This document shows positions 43,251-51,225 of a DNA stretch of 64,000 nucleotides, one piece after another. Every line of letters begins with the position of its first letter. Position 1 is the first letter of the stretch. A model generated the notes under the pieces. It saw nothing but the letters and a program-made list of their open reading frames with translations, made no database searches and was not told where the DNA came from. Source of the DNA: an uncultured Elusimicrobiales bacterium (lineage in GTDB: Bacteria > Elusimicrobiota > Elusimicrobia > Elusimicrobiales > Elusimicrobiaceae); the NCBI GenBank assembly GCA_910576915.1, contig CAJTJT010000006.1, positions 1 through 64,000 of the forward strand, in the 5' to 3' direction. The position numbers and the translations under genes are program-made.

Positions 43251-43262
43251 TATAATGAAAGC
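43251..43262 (+). promoter_or_regulatory. Promoter -10 of the lipoprotein operon, likely leaderless
   Basis: A perfect TATAAT (43251-43256) 6 nt before the ATG; no ribosome site upstream. Confidence 0.5.
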
Positions 43263-44318
43263 ATGAAAACACTTCTGCGTCCGCTTGTTTGCTTTGTTGT
43301 TTTGGCCGGGCTGTGCGCCGCCTGCACGCCCCCGGAAGAGGATGTGCACCCTAAAAAACGCTCTTCCCGGTCGGATAATTTAAAACGCTATATGCCCAAA
43401 GCGCAGGAACTGCGCGCCCTGGAGCAGGCCCGTTCCCGCCCGGTGGTGGACGGAGCGCTTTTGGATGCGGACGCACTTAAAGAGTTTTTGCCCAAGTCGC
43501 CCGATACGCGCATTTCGGCGGCGGTGTCCGCCCAGCGGGTGGCGCTCCAAAATTTAGTGCGCGAGGAATTTGCCCGCCGTGCGGCGGATAAAATCGCCTC
43601 GTTGATTTCCCGCTTCGGCACCGAAGCCGCCGCGGCCGCCCAGTCGGCACAAACGCCGCAGGAATTGGCGGCGCGGATGGAAGAATTAAACGCACGCTAT
43701 ACGGAGGCTTTGTCGGCCGCTTCGCAGGAGGAAACCGCCCGCGGCTGGGGTCTGCCGGATAAAGGGCAGAGCCGTTTGTCCAAGCAGGATTTACAGGCCG
43801 TTTTTCAGCGTTTGTCCGCCGAGCTGGAACGGGATTACGGTGCGTTGTGCGCCAAAAAAGCCGAGCCTGTTTTGCGTAAAGCGGCGGACGGTTACGCGCT
43901 GGTGCTTTCGTCCGTTAAAACGCCGGAAGATTTAGACGAACAGTTCGCCCGCGTGGGTGCGGAGGCCGACGAAGCGTTTGCGCGCGTGTCAGCCGAATAC
44001 GGCGACCCTGCCCTTACGCTCACACCCGAAAATGCGGACGCGTTGAAAGCCCGTATGATTTCCGCCCACCAGCAGGTGGAGCAATCGTTTGAAAAATTAT
44101 ACGGCAAAGACGCCGTCCTCCAAACGCGTGATTTGTTTGAGCGTTATTTGGCGGGTGCGGAAAAATTATTCGCCGCCCCGGGCCGTCTGTCCGCCGCAAC
44201 GGAGCGGCTGGACGCGCTCAACGCCGCGTACCGGGAAGAGATGACCGCTTTGCAGGTGAAATTAAACGAAGATTTAGAACAAAAATTATTGGCCGCGCGC
44301 ATTGTGCGTCCTTTATAA
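43263..44318 (+). CDS. Helical lipoprotein of unknown function
   Basis: A lipoprotein signal peptide with lipobox LCAAC (acylated Cys21). The rest is Ala/Glu/Arg-rich and predicted mostly alpha-helical with coiled-coil character, for example EEFARRAADKIASLISRFG. No conserved domain that I recognise. 351 aa. It is followed after 7 nt by a membrane-anchored coiled-coil protein, and the two probably form an envelope unit. Confidence 0.8.
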   Translation: MKTLLRPLVCFVVLAGLCAACTPPEEDVHPKKRSSRSDNLKRYMPKAQELRALEQARSRPVVDGALLDADALKEFLPKSPDTRISAAVSAQRVALQNLVREEFARRAADKIASLISRFGTEAAAAAQSAQTPQELAARMEELNARYTEALSAASQEETARGWGLPDKGQSRLSKQDLQAVFQRLSAELERDYGALCAKKAEPVLRKAADGYALVLSSVKTPEDLDEQFARVGAEADEAFARVSAEYGDPALTLTPENADALKARMISAHQQVEQSFEKLYGKDAVLQTRDLFERYLAGAEKLFAAPGRLSAATERLDALNAAYREEMTALQVKLNEDLEQKLLAARIVRPL

Positions 44319-44325
44319 AAAAGTT

Positions 44326-46152
44326 ATGGAAAAAAGAAATACGCTTTTGCAACTGGGTTTTTTGATTGTGGTCCTGCTGGCGCTGGGGCTCGCTTTTATG
44401 CGCGTTTCCAATACGGGAATCGGCGCGGCGGTCCCGGTACGTTCCGCACGTCCGCAAGCCCGTGCGGGGCGTTATCTGCCGCCGGAAGTGGCGCGGCGCA
44501 CGTTGGAATCGCTGAAGCAGGAAGAACTTTTAGGCGTTACTCCGGCCATGGCCGAAGCGTATGCTTCCCGTCCGGGGCGCACCTATGCGGGAAACAAGAA
44601 CACGGCATCGGCCGGAACTCCGTCAGCCGGGTATACCGGCGGGCGGGCAAATTCCGCGCGCGCTTCTTATGGCGGCGGTCAATCTTCCGCCGGGCACGTT
44701 TTACCGGCGTATGACCGCTACGCAGGCCGGGAAGGCACCCATGCTGCCGCATCTTCTTACCGCGGTTCCCGTGAACGCGGAAATATCTATTCGTCCGGCT
44801 CCGCTACCGGGGCCGCCCGTGCGGCGCGCGGGGGGAACTCCGCCGGAGTGGCGGGTGTCGCCCGTCCGACAACAAAAGAGCAGATGAACGGTATTTTTGC
44901 GCCGTATTTAAATTCGCTGACCAAAGAACAGGCCGATTCGTTAAACCGTCAGTTGACGGGTTTGTCTTCGCGTGTGGAACGCGCGGTTTTGCAGGCGTTT
45001 CTGCCCAAAAGCCGTAAAGACGCCAATATCGAAAAATACCTCCAGCGCAATTCCTCTTATTCCCCGTCCGCCGGGCCGTTTGGCGGTGTGATGGACCAGA
45101 TGGCCGCCCAAAAAGCGGGTATTATGAACAGTATGAACGGAGCCTTCGGTAAAGACGCGGCCGACGAAGCCGGCAAAGTAATGGACGCGTACCAAAAGGA
45201 ACTTTCCGCCGTGCTTTCCCAGAAAGGATTAACCCAGGAACAGGCCGCGCAAAAAACGCGTGAAATCGGGGCCAAGTACGAAAAAGAGTTGGAAAATGTC
45301 GGCCAGAAACACGCGTTAAAAGAATTTAAAGACAACCAACTTCAAAAGGATGATGTTATGCGGAGCCGCCTGGCCGGGGCGTATGGGGCGGAGATTGCTT
45401 CGCAGGCGGATGCGATTTTAGCTTCCTGGCGCGAAAAAGACATGCAGCTTGCCATGGCCGGGTTATCTGCGGATGAGTATTACAAACACCAGCTGGAAAA
45501 CCAGCGCGGACGCCGTAAAGAACTGGAACAGCTGCTGCTTAAAAACGGCAAATCGCTGCAAGGATTGCAGTCGGCGGAAGACGAATGGGAACGCCGCCGC
45601 GTGGAACAGGCGTTAAAAGACGAGGCGGAAGGCAAGACGCTGCCGAAAGAACATCATTTTGACGAGAAAACCATTACTGCCGCCGCCGACGATTTAAAAC
45701 GCGAACGCGACGAAAAACTGGAACTGGCCGAACGAATCTACGGCGAAACGGGCGGCGCGGCCGTCAATGCCATTTACGACCGGCACGAAGCCCGCATGAG
45801 CGAAATTATGAACAGCGATTGGCCTCTTACCGTCAAACAGCAAAAAATAATGGAAGTGCGCCAGGAAACAAACGCCGAAATTGCGGCGCTCCAAAAAACG
45901 CCTAAAATGCGTGAAGCACGCGAGCAGGGGCAAGTCAATTCCACTATGGCGCAGCTGATGCAGGACCCCGGCGTAGCCAACGCCTCGCCCGAGGAAAAGG
46001 CCGCGTTTGAAGCGTATGCGCGCCCTGTTTTGCAGGATATGTTCCACCGGATTAACGCTATTTCGGAATCGGACCTGCCGGAAGACGTAAAACAGCGGCA
46101 GATTGCGGCGGTGCAGGACCGGGCGCAGCGCCAGCTCTCCGGCGGCCGATAG
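44326..46152 (+). CDS. Membrane-anchored coiled-coil protein, unknown function
   Basis: A short basic start (MEKRNT) and one membrane helix (about residues 8-26), then a Gly/Ser/Ala/Tyr-rich low-complexity region (about 90-185) and a long Glu/Lys/Gln-rich helical region (about 190-608), for example DDLKRERDEKLELAERIYGE. No enzyme motif seen. 608 aa. The start is chosen for the N-terminal helix. Cotranscribed with the upstream lipoprotein; a periplasmic scaffold is a reasonable guess, no more. Confidence 0.78.
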   Translation: MEKRNTLLQLGFLIVVLLALGLAFMRVSNTGIGAAVPVRSARPQARAGRYLPPEVARRTLESLKQEELLGVTPAMAEAYASRPGRTYAGNKNTASAGTPSAGYTGGRANSARASYGGGQSSAGHVLPAYDRYAGREGTHAAASSYRGSRERGNIYSSGSATGAARAARGGNSAGVAGVARPTTKEQMNGIFAPYLNSLTKEQADSLNRQLTGLSSRVERAVLQAFLPKSRKDANIEKYLQRNSSYSPSAGPFGGVMDQMAAQKAGIMNSMNGAFGKDAADEAGKVMDAYQKELSAVLSQKGLTQEQAAQKTREIGAKYEKELENVGQKHALKEFKDNQLQKDDVMRSRLAGAYGAEIASQADAILASWREKDMQLAMAGLSADEYYKHQLENQRGRRKELEQLLLKNGKSLQGLQSAEDEWERRRVEQALKDEAEGKTLPKEHHFDEKTITAAADDLKRERDEKLELAERIYGETGGAAVNAIYDRHEARMSEIMNSDWPLTVKQQKIMEVRQETNAEIAALQKTPKMREAREQGQVNSTMAQLMQDPGVANASPEEKAAFEAYARPVLQDMFHRINAISESDLPEDVKQRQIAAVQDRAQRQLSGGR

Positions 46153-46183
46153 ATAACAGCTGGTGGTATCTTTTGGTTATACG

Positions 46184-46222
46184 CATAGGGAACGGAAAAA
46201 ATTTTCCGTTCCCTATGTCTTT
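46184..46222 (+). terminator. Terminator after the envelope pair
   Basis: A perfect 16-bp stem (CATAGGGAACGG arm) with T-rich tail. The rest of the gap to 46510 shows no gene, only a GTGGCT/AGCCAC hairpin (46278-46291) and GC-rich repeats (GGCCCGCAGGGG twice). Confidence 0.85.
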
Positions 46223-46510
46223 TACTGGCCAACAATTTGCTAAATTCTGTCAGCTTGTGCATACCTTGCCCTTGACGTGGCTACAGCCACGCCTATACGG
46301 GCAACTTGTCTGCGCAATCTGAAGCGAATTTAATAAATCAGGCAACCATCTACAGTGTTATTCTGTTTTGCACGGCATGAGTACGGGAGTATGCTGATAT
46401 GCTGGCGGCCCGCAGGGGCCCCGTATCTACCGATTTTTTGCTTTTTATTAAGATTTCTTTCCCAAGTTTTTGGTGGCCCGCAGGGGGGCGGGTTACAATA
46501 GAAACCAAGT

Positions 46511-48598
46511 TTAATTTCCGTCGTCTTCGTTGGCGGCCGGGGACGTTAAATCGGCCAGCGGAAAGTAGTGGTTTAGAATGGTTTTATAGTCTTGCCCGGC
46601 GTCGGCGCGTCCGGCCGCGCCCGTCTGACAGAACCCTACGCCGTGGCCCCAGCCGCCGCCGTAAAACACAAAGTATTTTAATTCGCGGTTTTCGTAATGC
46701 GGTTCCACGATAAAATAACTGCTGCGCAGCATCCCCAGGCTTAAATTGTTGCGGATGACGTTTTCTTTATTAAGCGTTACGGTGCCCTTGGTGCCTTTCA
46801 CCAAAAGGCGGCTTACATAGCCCGAGCGTCCGCGGCGAAGCGGAATCAAGGCCGTAATTTTGCCGATATCCTTTTTCTGTTTTTTGATGACGGCGCGCAA
46901 TTCTTCTTCGTCCACTACGCGCGTCCAGCGGTAGGCCGCCAGGCTGACGTTTTTATCGTAGCGGCTGTAGGCGTCGTGCGGATATTGCAAAAGTTCTTTA
47001 AAATGGTACGGTTGTAAATTATCGAAATCGAAATCTTTATAATCGGATACGGGGTTTAAATAAGGCGTTTCGTTCCAGCCCGCTTCTTTCGCGCTTTGCG
47101 TGATACCGCCGCAGTTGGCCGAAAACACGCTTTCAATCGGTTTATTTTTATAGTTCAGCGTTTCACCCATAGTTGACTCCACCGCCGCGTTGGCACGCTC
47201 GCTTTCCGCGCTTACGCCGCCGTACACCTGGCAGTTTTGCGTATCGCACACGTCGTAACCGTGGGAACGGTGTTTCCCCAAATGTTTAAGCGCGTAGGTC
47301 CGCGCGAGTACGGCCTGCGCCCGCAGGGCGTTCATCGGGAATTTGGTCGGCATTTCGGACGAAATAACCCCTTGCAGGTATTCCTCCATATTCACAATGT
47401 TTACGGGTACCAGGGTATTTTGTTTGGTGTTGTGCAGAATTTGCAGTTTGCCGCGGTATTCTTTGTCGTCCACACTGGCCCAGGTCATACCCGCGCCGCT
47501 CATGACGTTCTTGACGATAATCGTATGGCCTTCGCCTTCCGTTTTGGACGCGGGCGTAACGGTGACGGATTTTGAAAACGGATATTTTTTACCGTTGGGG
47601 GCCGATAAATACGCCTTGCCGTTTTGCAGAATAGCCACCCAGCTTTCGCGCGCTTTGCCGGAGGCGATTTTTTTGCCCGATGCATCCGTTACCGTAAACG
47701 CGTGGGAGGGGATAAAGTGTACCGTTTCGCGGGCGGCGGGTTTGCCGTTTTGGCGCATGCCGATACCCACTTTTATTTCGCGCGTGCCGGCGGGGGGAAC
47801 GATAGGTTTTACAAGGGTGTGTTTGATTAATTCTTTTCCGCCCGTAATCTCTTTTTCGGTGCGCGTTAAACGCGGACGCAGCCGTTCAAGCGCGCGGGCG
47901 ACTTCGGCGCTGGTTTTGTCGGACGAATAAATCATGCGGAACTGGCGGTAGGCTTCGTTGTAGTTGCCTAATTTTTCCAGTGCGGCGGCGTAATGTTTTT
48001 TTGCCTCAATAAACTGGTGGTCGTACACGGTGGCTTTTTGGAAGACTTCGGCGGCGTTTTTGTAATCTTTTTCTTCTTCGTACAACAGCCCCAGCAGATA
48101 GTTGGATAAAGCGGTGTGCGTCTGCCCGCGCGCGGCCATTTTTAAGTTATATTTGGCCAATTCTTTTTCGCCCAGTCCTTTTTGCGCACGCGCCAAATTG
48201 ATGTGTAAAAATTCGGCGCGGCCCGGGTCGGCCGGCAGTTCGGAAAGCAATTTTTCCGCACCCGCGTATTGGCCGTCCGCCAGGTAGGCTTCGGCGGCGG
48301 TTTCGATAATTTCACGGTCCTGCGGATGGGCGCGGTAGCCGGCGGTGGCGATATCCACTGCTTTTTTAGGCTCGTTTTGTTCCATGGCGATGTACGCCGC
48401 GTTCAAAAACGCTTGTTTATTTTGCGTGTCTTTGGAGAGTTTAATGTAGGCCGCCAACGCTTTTTCGGGCTCGTAAGAAAAGTACAGGTCCCCTGCTTCT
48501 TTTAAGCGCTGGGCTTCTGTTTTGGGTGCGTCCTGCGCGGCCAAAGAGAGGGGGCACAGAAAGCAAAAAAATAAAATAGTTAACAGAAATTTTTTCAC
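46511..48598 (-). CDS. SpoIID/LytB-domain protein with TPR repeats
   Basis: A signal peptide (MKKFLLTILFFCFLCPLSLA) and TPR-like helical repeats (about 25-240). A C-terminal SpoIID-like domain (about 380-690) carries NMEEYLQGVISSEMP, LRAQAVLARTYAL, QVYGGV and GWGHGVGFCQTGA. SpoIID in endospore formers is a peptidoglycan lytic transglycosylase; in non-sporulating bacteria this domain is found in secreted wall-remodelling proteins. The Glu in SSEMP is the likely catalytic acid. 695 aa. Divergent from lipA. Confidence 0.88.
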   Translation of the reverse strand: MKKFLLTILFFCFLCPLSLAAQDAPKTEAQRLKEAGDLYFSYEPEKALAAYIKLSKDTQNKQAFLNAAYIAMEQNEPKKAVDIATAGYRAHPQDREIIETAAEAYLADGQYAGAEKLLSELPADPGRAEFLHINLARAQKGLGEKELAKYNLKMAARGQTHTALSNYLLGLLYEEEKDYKNAAEVFQKATVYDHQFIEAKKHYAAALEKLGNYNEAYRQFRMIYSSDKTSAEVARALERLRPRLTRTEKEITGGKELIKHTLVKPIVPPAGTREIKVGIGMRQNGKPAARETVHFIPSHAFTVTDASGKKIASGKARESWVAILQNGKAYLSAPNGKKYPFSKSVTVTPASKTEGEGHTIIVKNVMSGAGMTWASVDDKEYRGKLQILHNTKQNTLVPVNIVNMEEYLQGVISSEMPTKFPMNALRAQAVLARTYALKHLGKHRSHGYDVCDTQNCQVYGGVSAESERANAAVESTMGETLNYKNKPIESVFSANCGGITQSAKEAGWNETPYLNPVSDYKDFDFDNLQPYHFKELLQYPHDAYSRYDKNVSLAAYRWTRVVDEEELRAVIKKQKKDIGKITALIPLRRGRSGYVSRLLVKGTKGTVTLNKENVIRNNLSLGMLRSSYFIVEPHYENRELKYFVFYGGGWGHGVGFCQTGAAGRADAGQDYKTILNHYFPLADLTSPAANEDDGN

Positions 48599-48643
48599 GG
48601 TGTCCGTCCGTTTTTCTCTTATTATATCATAATGCCTTTTTAG

Positions 48644-48656
48644 TATAATAGGGTAT
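48644..48656 (+). promoter_or_regulatory. Promoter -10 of lipA, likely leaderless
   Basis: TATAAT (48644-48649) lies 7 nt before the ATG; no ribosome site between. Confidence 0.5.
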
Positions 48657-49553
48657 ATGACTCCGATTCCTCAATGGTTAAAAGATTTAGTCGGCCGCAA
48701 TAAAGCGGCCTTGCGTTCTTCCGCCGCAATGGGCGCGGAGGACTCCATTAAGCGTCATACGCTTCATACCGTTTGTCACGCGGCCAAGTGCCCCAACCGG
48801 GGAGAATGTTTTAACTGCGGCGACGCGACGTTTATGGTTATGGGGGATATTTGTACGCGCGGCTGCCGTTTTTGTGCGGTGGGCCGCGGTCGTCCGCTTC
48901 CGCTGGACCCGGGCGAACCTTCCCGCGTGGCTGAAGCCGTTAAAGAGTGGGGTATCCGCTATGCCGTTTTAACCATGCCCACACGCGACGATTTGCAAGA
49001 CGGCGGAGCCGCCCATTTTGCGCGCGTGATTGAGGCCATTCACCAAACCGCTCCGGGCGTGAAAGTGGAGCCGTTAATTTCGGATTTTAAGGGAAATTTG
49101 GACGCGTTAAAAACCGTTCTTTCCGCCGGGCCGGAAGTTTTGGCGCATAACGTGGAAACGGTGCCGGAATTATATGCATCCGTGCGCATCGGCGCGCAGT
49201 ACGAACGGACGCTGAATGTGCTGGCTGAAAGCAAAAAAATCGCGCCGCATATTCTTACCAAAACAGGTTTTATGGTTGGGCTTGGCGAAACGGACGCGCA
49301 GATTAAAAATTTGATGAAAGCCCTCCGCTCGGCGGACGTGGATTTATTAACCATCGGGCAGTATTTGGCGCCGTCCTCGTCGCACTATCCCGTGGCGCGT
49401 TACCCGGAGCCGGAAGAATACCGCGCCTGGGAAGCGTATGCGCTCACCCTGGGCTTTAAAGGTGTGGCGAGCGGCCCGCTGGTGCGCAGCAGTTACCGCG
49501 CGGGCGCGTTATATGCGCGGGCCAAGGGGCTGCCGGCTTGCAAAGGCAAGTAG
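48657..49553 (+). CDS. lipA: Lipoyl synthase
   Basis: A radical SAM enzyme that inserts two sulphurs into octanoyl groups. Both cluster motifs are visible: CHAAKCPNRGEC (CX4CX5C, auxiliary cluster) and CTRGCRFC (CX3CX2C, radical SAM cluster). VEPLISDFKG and TKTGFMVGLGET are further family blocks, and the C-terminal RSSYRAG supplies the Ser ligand. 298 aa. lipB and the dehydrogenase complexes are outside the window. Confidence 0.96.
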   Translation: MTPIPQWLKDLVGRNKAALRSSAAMGAEDSIKRHTLHTVCHAAKCPNRGECFNCGDATFMVMGDICTRGCRFCAVGRGRPLPLDPGEPSRVAEAVKEWGIRYAVLTMPTRDDLQDGGAAHFARVIEAIHQTAPGVKVEPLISDFKGNLDALKTVLSAGPEVLAHNVETVPELYASVRIGAQYERTLNVLAESKKIAPHILTKTGFMVGLGETDAQIKNLMKALRSADVDLLTIGQYLAPSSSHYPVARYPEPEEYRAWEAYALTLGFKGVASGPLVRSSYRAGALYARAKGLPACKGK

Positions 49554-49565
49554 ATAAGGTATAAT
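49538..49565 (+). promoter_or_regulatory. Promoter of the small lipoprotein gene, likely leaderless
   Basis: TTGCAA (49538-49543), a 16-bp spacer, TATAAT (49560-49565), then 6 nt to the ATG. The -35 lies inside the end of lipA. Confidence 0.6.
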
Positions 49566-49571
49566 AAAAGT

Positions 49572-49901
49572 ATGAGGAAAATTTTATTTTTAACGCCTGT
49601 TGCTTTGTTACTGTGCGCTTGCGCCGGGATGCCGCCCGCGTGGTGGAACCCGGGGAATACGTATTCCAGCACCTCACGCCAGACGGTGTCTGACGAAAAA
49701 CCGCGCGAACGCGTGATTACGCCTTCGGCCATCGAGCAAATGCCGACGGAAGAAAACATCGCCGTGCCGGACGAGAGTTTCGAGGAGATGATTTTAACGC
49801 CGCTGCAAGACGAAGAAACCGAAAACGATACGGGGGAATCGTCGGCGCAGAGTGTGCCGCAGCAGGGGAGTGCTCTTCCTCCGCCCAGCGTGTTGGAATA
49901 A
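49572..49901 (+). CDS. Small lipoprotein, unknown function
   Basis: A lipoprotein signal peptide with lipobox LLCAC and then 90 residues rich in Glu, Ser, Pro and Thr, probably disordered. No family recognised. 109 aa. Its own promoter overlaps the lipA 3' end. A hairpin AAGGGATAAG/CTTATCCCTT (49931-49960) follows and may end the transcript, though its T run is weak. Confidence 0.7.
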   Translation: MRKILFLTPVALLLCACAGMPPAWWNPGNTYSSTSRQTVSDEKPRERVITPSAIEQMPTEENIAVPDESFEEMILTPLQDEETENDTGESSAQSVPQQGSALPPPSVLE

Positions 49902-50039
49902 CGGACGGTGTTAACTTACGGTTTGCGCACAAGGGATAAGAAACCTCTTTCTTATCCCTTGTTACTTATCTGGGCAACAATTTTCTACATTGAGTAATCT
50001 TTTACGATGTTATTCTGTTCTGAACGGCAATAACAGCAC

Positions 50040-50073
50040 AAAAAATAGCCCCCCGGTTATCAAAACCGAGGGG
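50040..50073 (-). terminator. Terminator of the candidate ncRNA
   Basis: Minus strand: CCCCTCGG and its partner CCGGGGGG around an AT-rich loop, followed by a U run (plus-strand A run at 50040-50045). Confidence 0.7.
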
Positions 50074-50504
50074 TTTATCTATTACTCATCTTTGCTCCTT
50101 TACGTCGCATCAGCTTCAGCCCAACACCGGGATTTATGTCGCTTCTCGCGGCCCCTCAACCCCAACACCGGCCAGTCAAGAGAACCGCCCGTCTTCTTCA
50201 CGGGAGGCGTGAAGCGGCAACCGTGCCCGCTCACCCCTGTAACCGCTTTACAACGTCCCTGGCGGCCCGCCAACCGAAACAAACAACACTTAACGCATCG
50301 TCCGTTCCGCTGCCGTATACTTCTTGCCGTACGCCTCTTAAAGCTCCCGGCCGGCTCCTTACGGGCCGCCCTGGCCATCCTAGCGCGCAGGCTAACGTCT
50401 TCCGGCAGAACTTATGCCGCCTTTTGCGGTAACGACTGCCGCTACCGCCATTCCGCATCCTTCCTAAGTGCGACACCCGGTCAGGCTTGCGGATAAACTT
50501 CTTA
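50040..50504 (-). ncRNA. Candidate structured non-coding RNA, about 465 nt
   Basis: A GC-rich stretch on the minus strand with its own promoter and terminator and no recognisable protein. Hairpins include a 9-bp stem GCGGTAGCG/CGTTACCGC (50415-50437), CTTCACG/CGTGAAG, AAGCGG/CCGCTT and TGGCG/CGCCA; CCGGTGTTGGG occurs twice near the 3' end. Several frames stay open by chance of composition, giving only basic low-complexity peptides. I do not see the signature bases of RNase P RNA, tmRNA, SRP RNA or 6S RNA. It might also be a decayed element. Confidence 0.45.
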
Positions 50505-50510
50505 TGAACT

Positions 50511-50538
50511 AGTATAAGCGGATTTGGGAAATTGTCAA
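50511..50538 (-). promoter_or_regulatory. Promoter of the candidate ncRNA
   Basis: Minus strand: a perfect -35 TTGACA (50533-50538), a 16-bp spacer, and TATACT (50511-50516). It stands back to back with the pilin 5 promoter, with only 4 bp between the two -35 boxes. Confidence 0.7.
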
Positions 50539-50542
50539 GGGC

Positions 50543-50570
50543 TTGACCCGTTTTTTTTTTTTGATACGAT
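50543..50570 (+). promoter_or_regulatory. T-tract promoter of pilin 5
   Basis: TTGACC (50543-50548), CG, 12 T (50551-50562), then TGATACGAT with the -10 hexamer TACGAT at 50565-50570; spacer 16 bp. Sequence after the -10 diverges from the other pilins because the two-hairpin element begins there. Confidence 0.65.
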
Positions 50571-50573
50571 AAA

Positions 50574-50664
50574 GTCATCCCGTAGGGGTTCTGTACGGGA
50601 TCTCCCTTTTATGTTTTATTTCGTCAAAAGCGGTAGTTCCTGAGCAGAACCCTCTCAGGATGAC
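50574..50664 (+). repeat. Two-hairpin element in the pilin 5 leader
   Basis: ATCCCGTA/TACGGGAT and TCCTGAG/CTCAGGA, bounded by GTCAT and ATGAC. Very similar to the copy at 2397-2487. Confidence 0.7.
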
Positions 50665-50690
50665 TTTTTTAAAATGGGAAGGATAATAAG

Positions 50691-51176
50691 ATGAAAGGTT
50701 TTACGTTAATAGAATTATTAGTCGTCGTTTTAATCATCGGTATTTTATCGGCGGTGGCTCTGCCGCAGTATCAAAAGGCGGTTACTAAAGCGCGTTTTAC
50801 GGAAGCCGTAATAAATTTAAAAACAATAGCCGAAGCTGATAAAGTTTGTCAGTTGGGTGGGGGAACTGCTGAATATGGCCGTTGCAGTATTACAGATTTG
50901 GATATTACCATTCCGGGAACGGAAACAAACAAGTATTGCGGGTACCCCTCTATCGAGACCAAAGATTTTGTTTATTGGGCATCTTCAAATTGTTGTGGGG
51001 GTGAGCACGCCACCGTTTTATATAAAAAAGAAGATGTTTGCTTATGTTATAACTATGAGGAGGCCGGGAAGAAAGAAGGAATTTATGTTGGTAGCGATGG
51101 GGTGATTTCTACGCCGCCTTCTTATGATTATGCCAAGTTATTAAATCTGCCGGAAGGAGGGTGTTGTTGTGGTTAA
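50691..51176 (+). CDS. Type IV pilin / pseudopilin (pilin 5), Cys-rich
   Basis: The shortest type of leader (MKG) before FTLIELLVVVLIIGILSAVALPQYQ. The mature protein is unusual for the number of cysteines in the head (CQLGGG, CGYPSIE, NCCGG, CLCYN) and a GGCCCG C-terminus, suggesting several disulphides. 161 aa. GGAAGGA precedes the ATG. Convergent with glyS. Confidence 0.9.
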   Translation: MKGFTLIELLVVVLIIGILSAVALPQYQKAVTKARFTEAVINLKTIAEADKVCQLGGGTAEYGRCSITDLDITIPGTETNKYCGYPSIETKDFVYWASSNCCGGEHATVLYKKEDVCLCYNYEEAGKKEGIYVGSDGVISTPPSYDYAKLLNLPEGGCCCG

Positions 51177-51182
51177 TAACGC

Positions 51183-51216
51183 AATAAAAAAGGCCCCGTT
51201 ACGGGGCCTTTTTATT
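51183..51216. terminator. Bidirectional terminator between pilin 5 and glyS
   Basis: A 15-bp stem with AAAAAGGCCCCG against CGGGGCCTTTTT and a 3-nt loop. Confidence 0.9.
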
Positions 51217-51225
51217 AGGGCAATC

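Noticed and set aside
50040..50504. RNase P RNA or tmRNA
   Set aside because: I could not find the conserved GAGGAAAGTCC and ACAGAA blocks of RNase P RNA or the tRNA-like TTCGA arm and CCA end of tmRNA.
50100..50578. Basic proteins read from the same region (several frames open for 90-170 codons)
   Set aside because: The frames are on both strands, contain no known motif, lack good ribosome sites and overlap one another; GC-rich composition explains the lack of stops.
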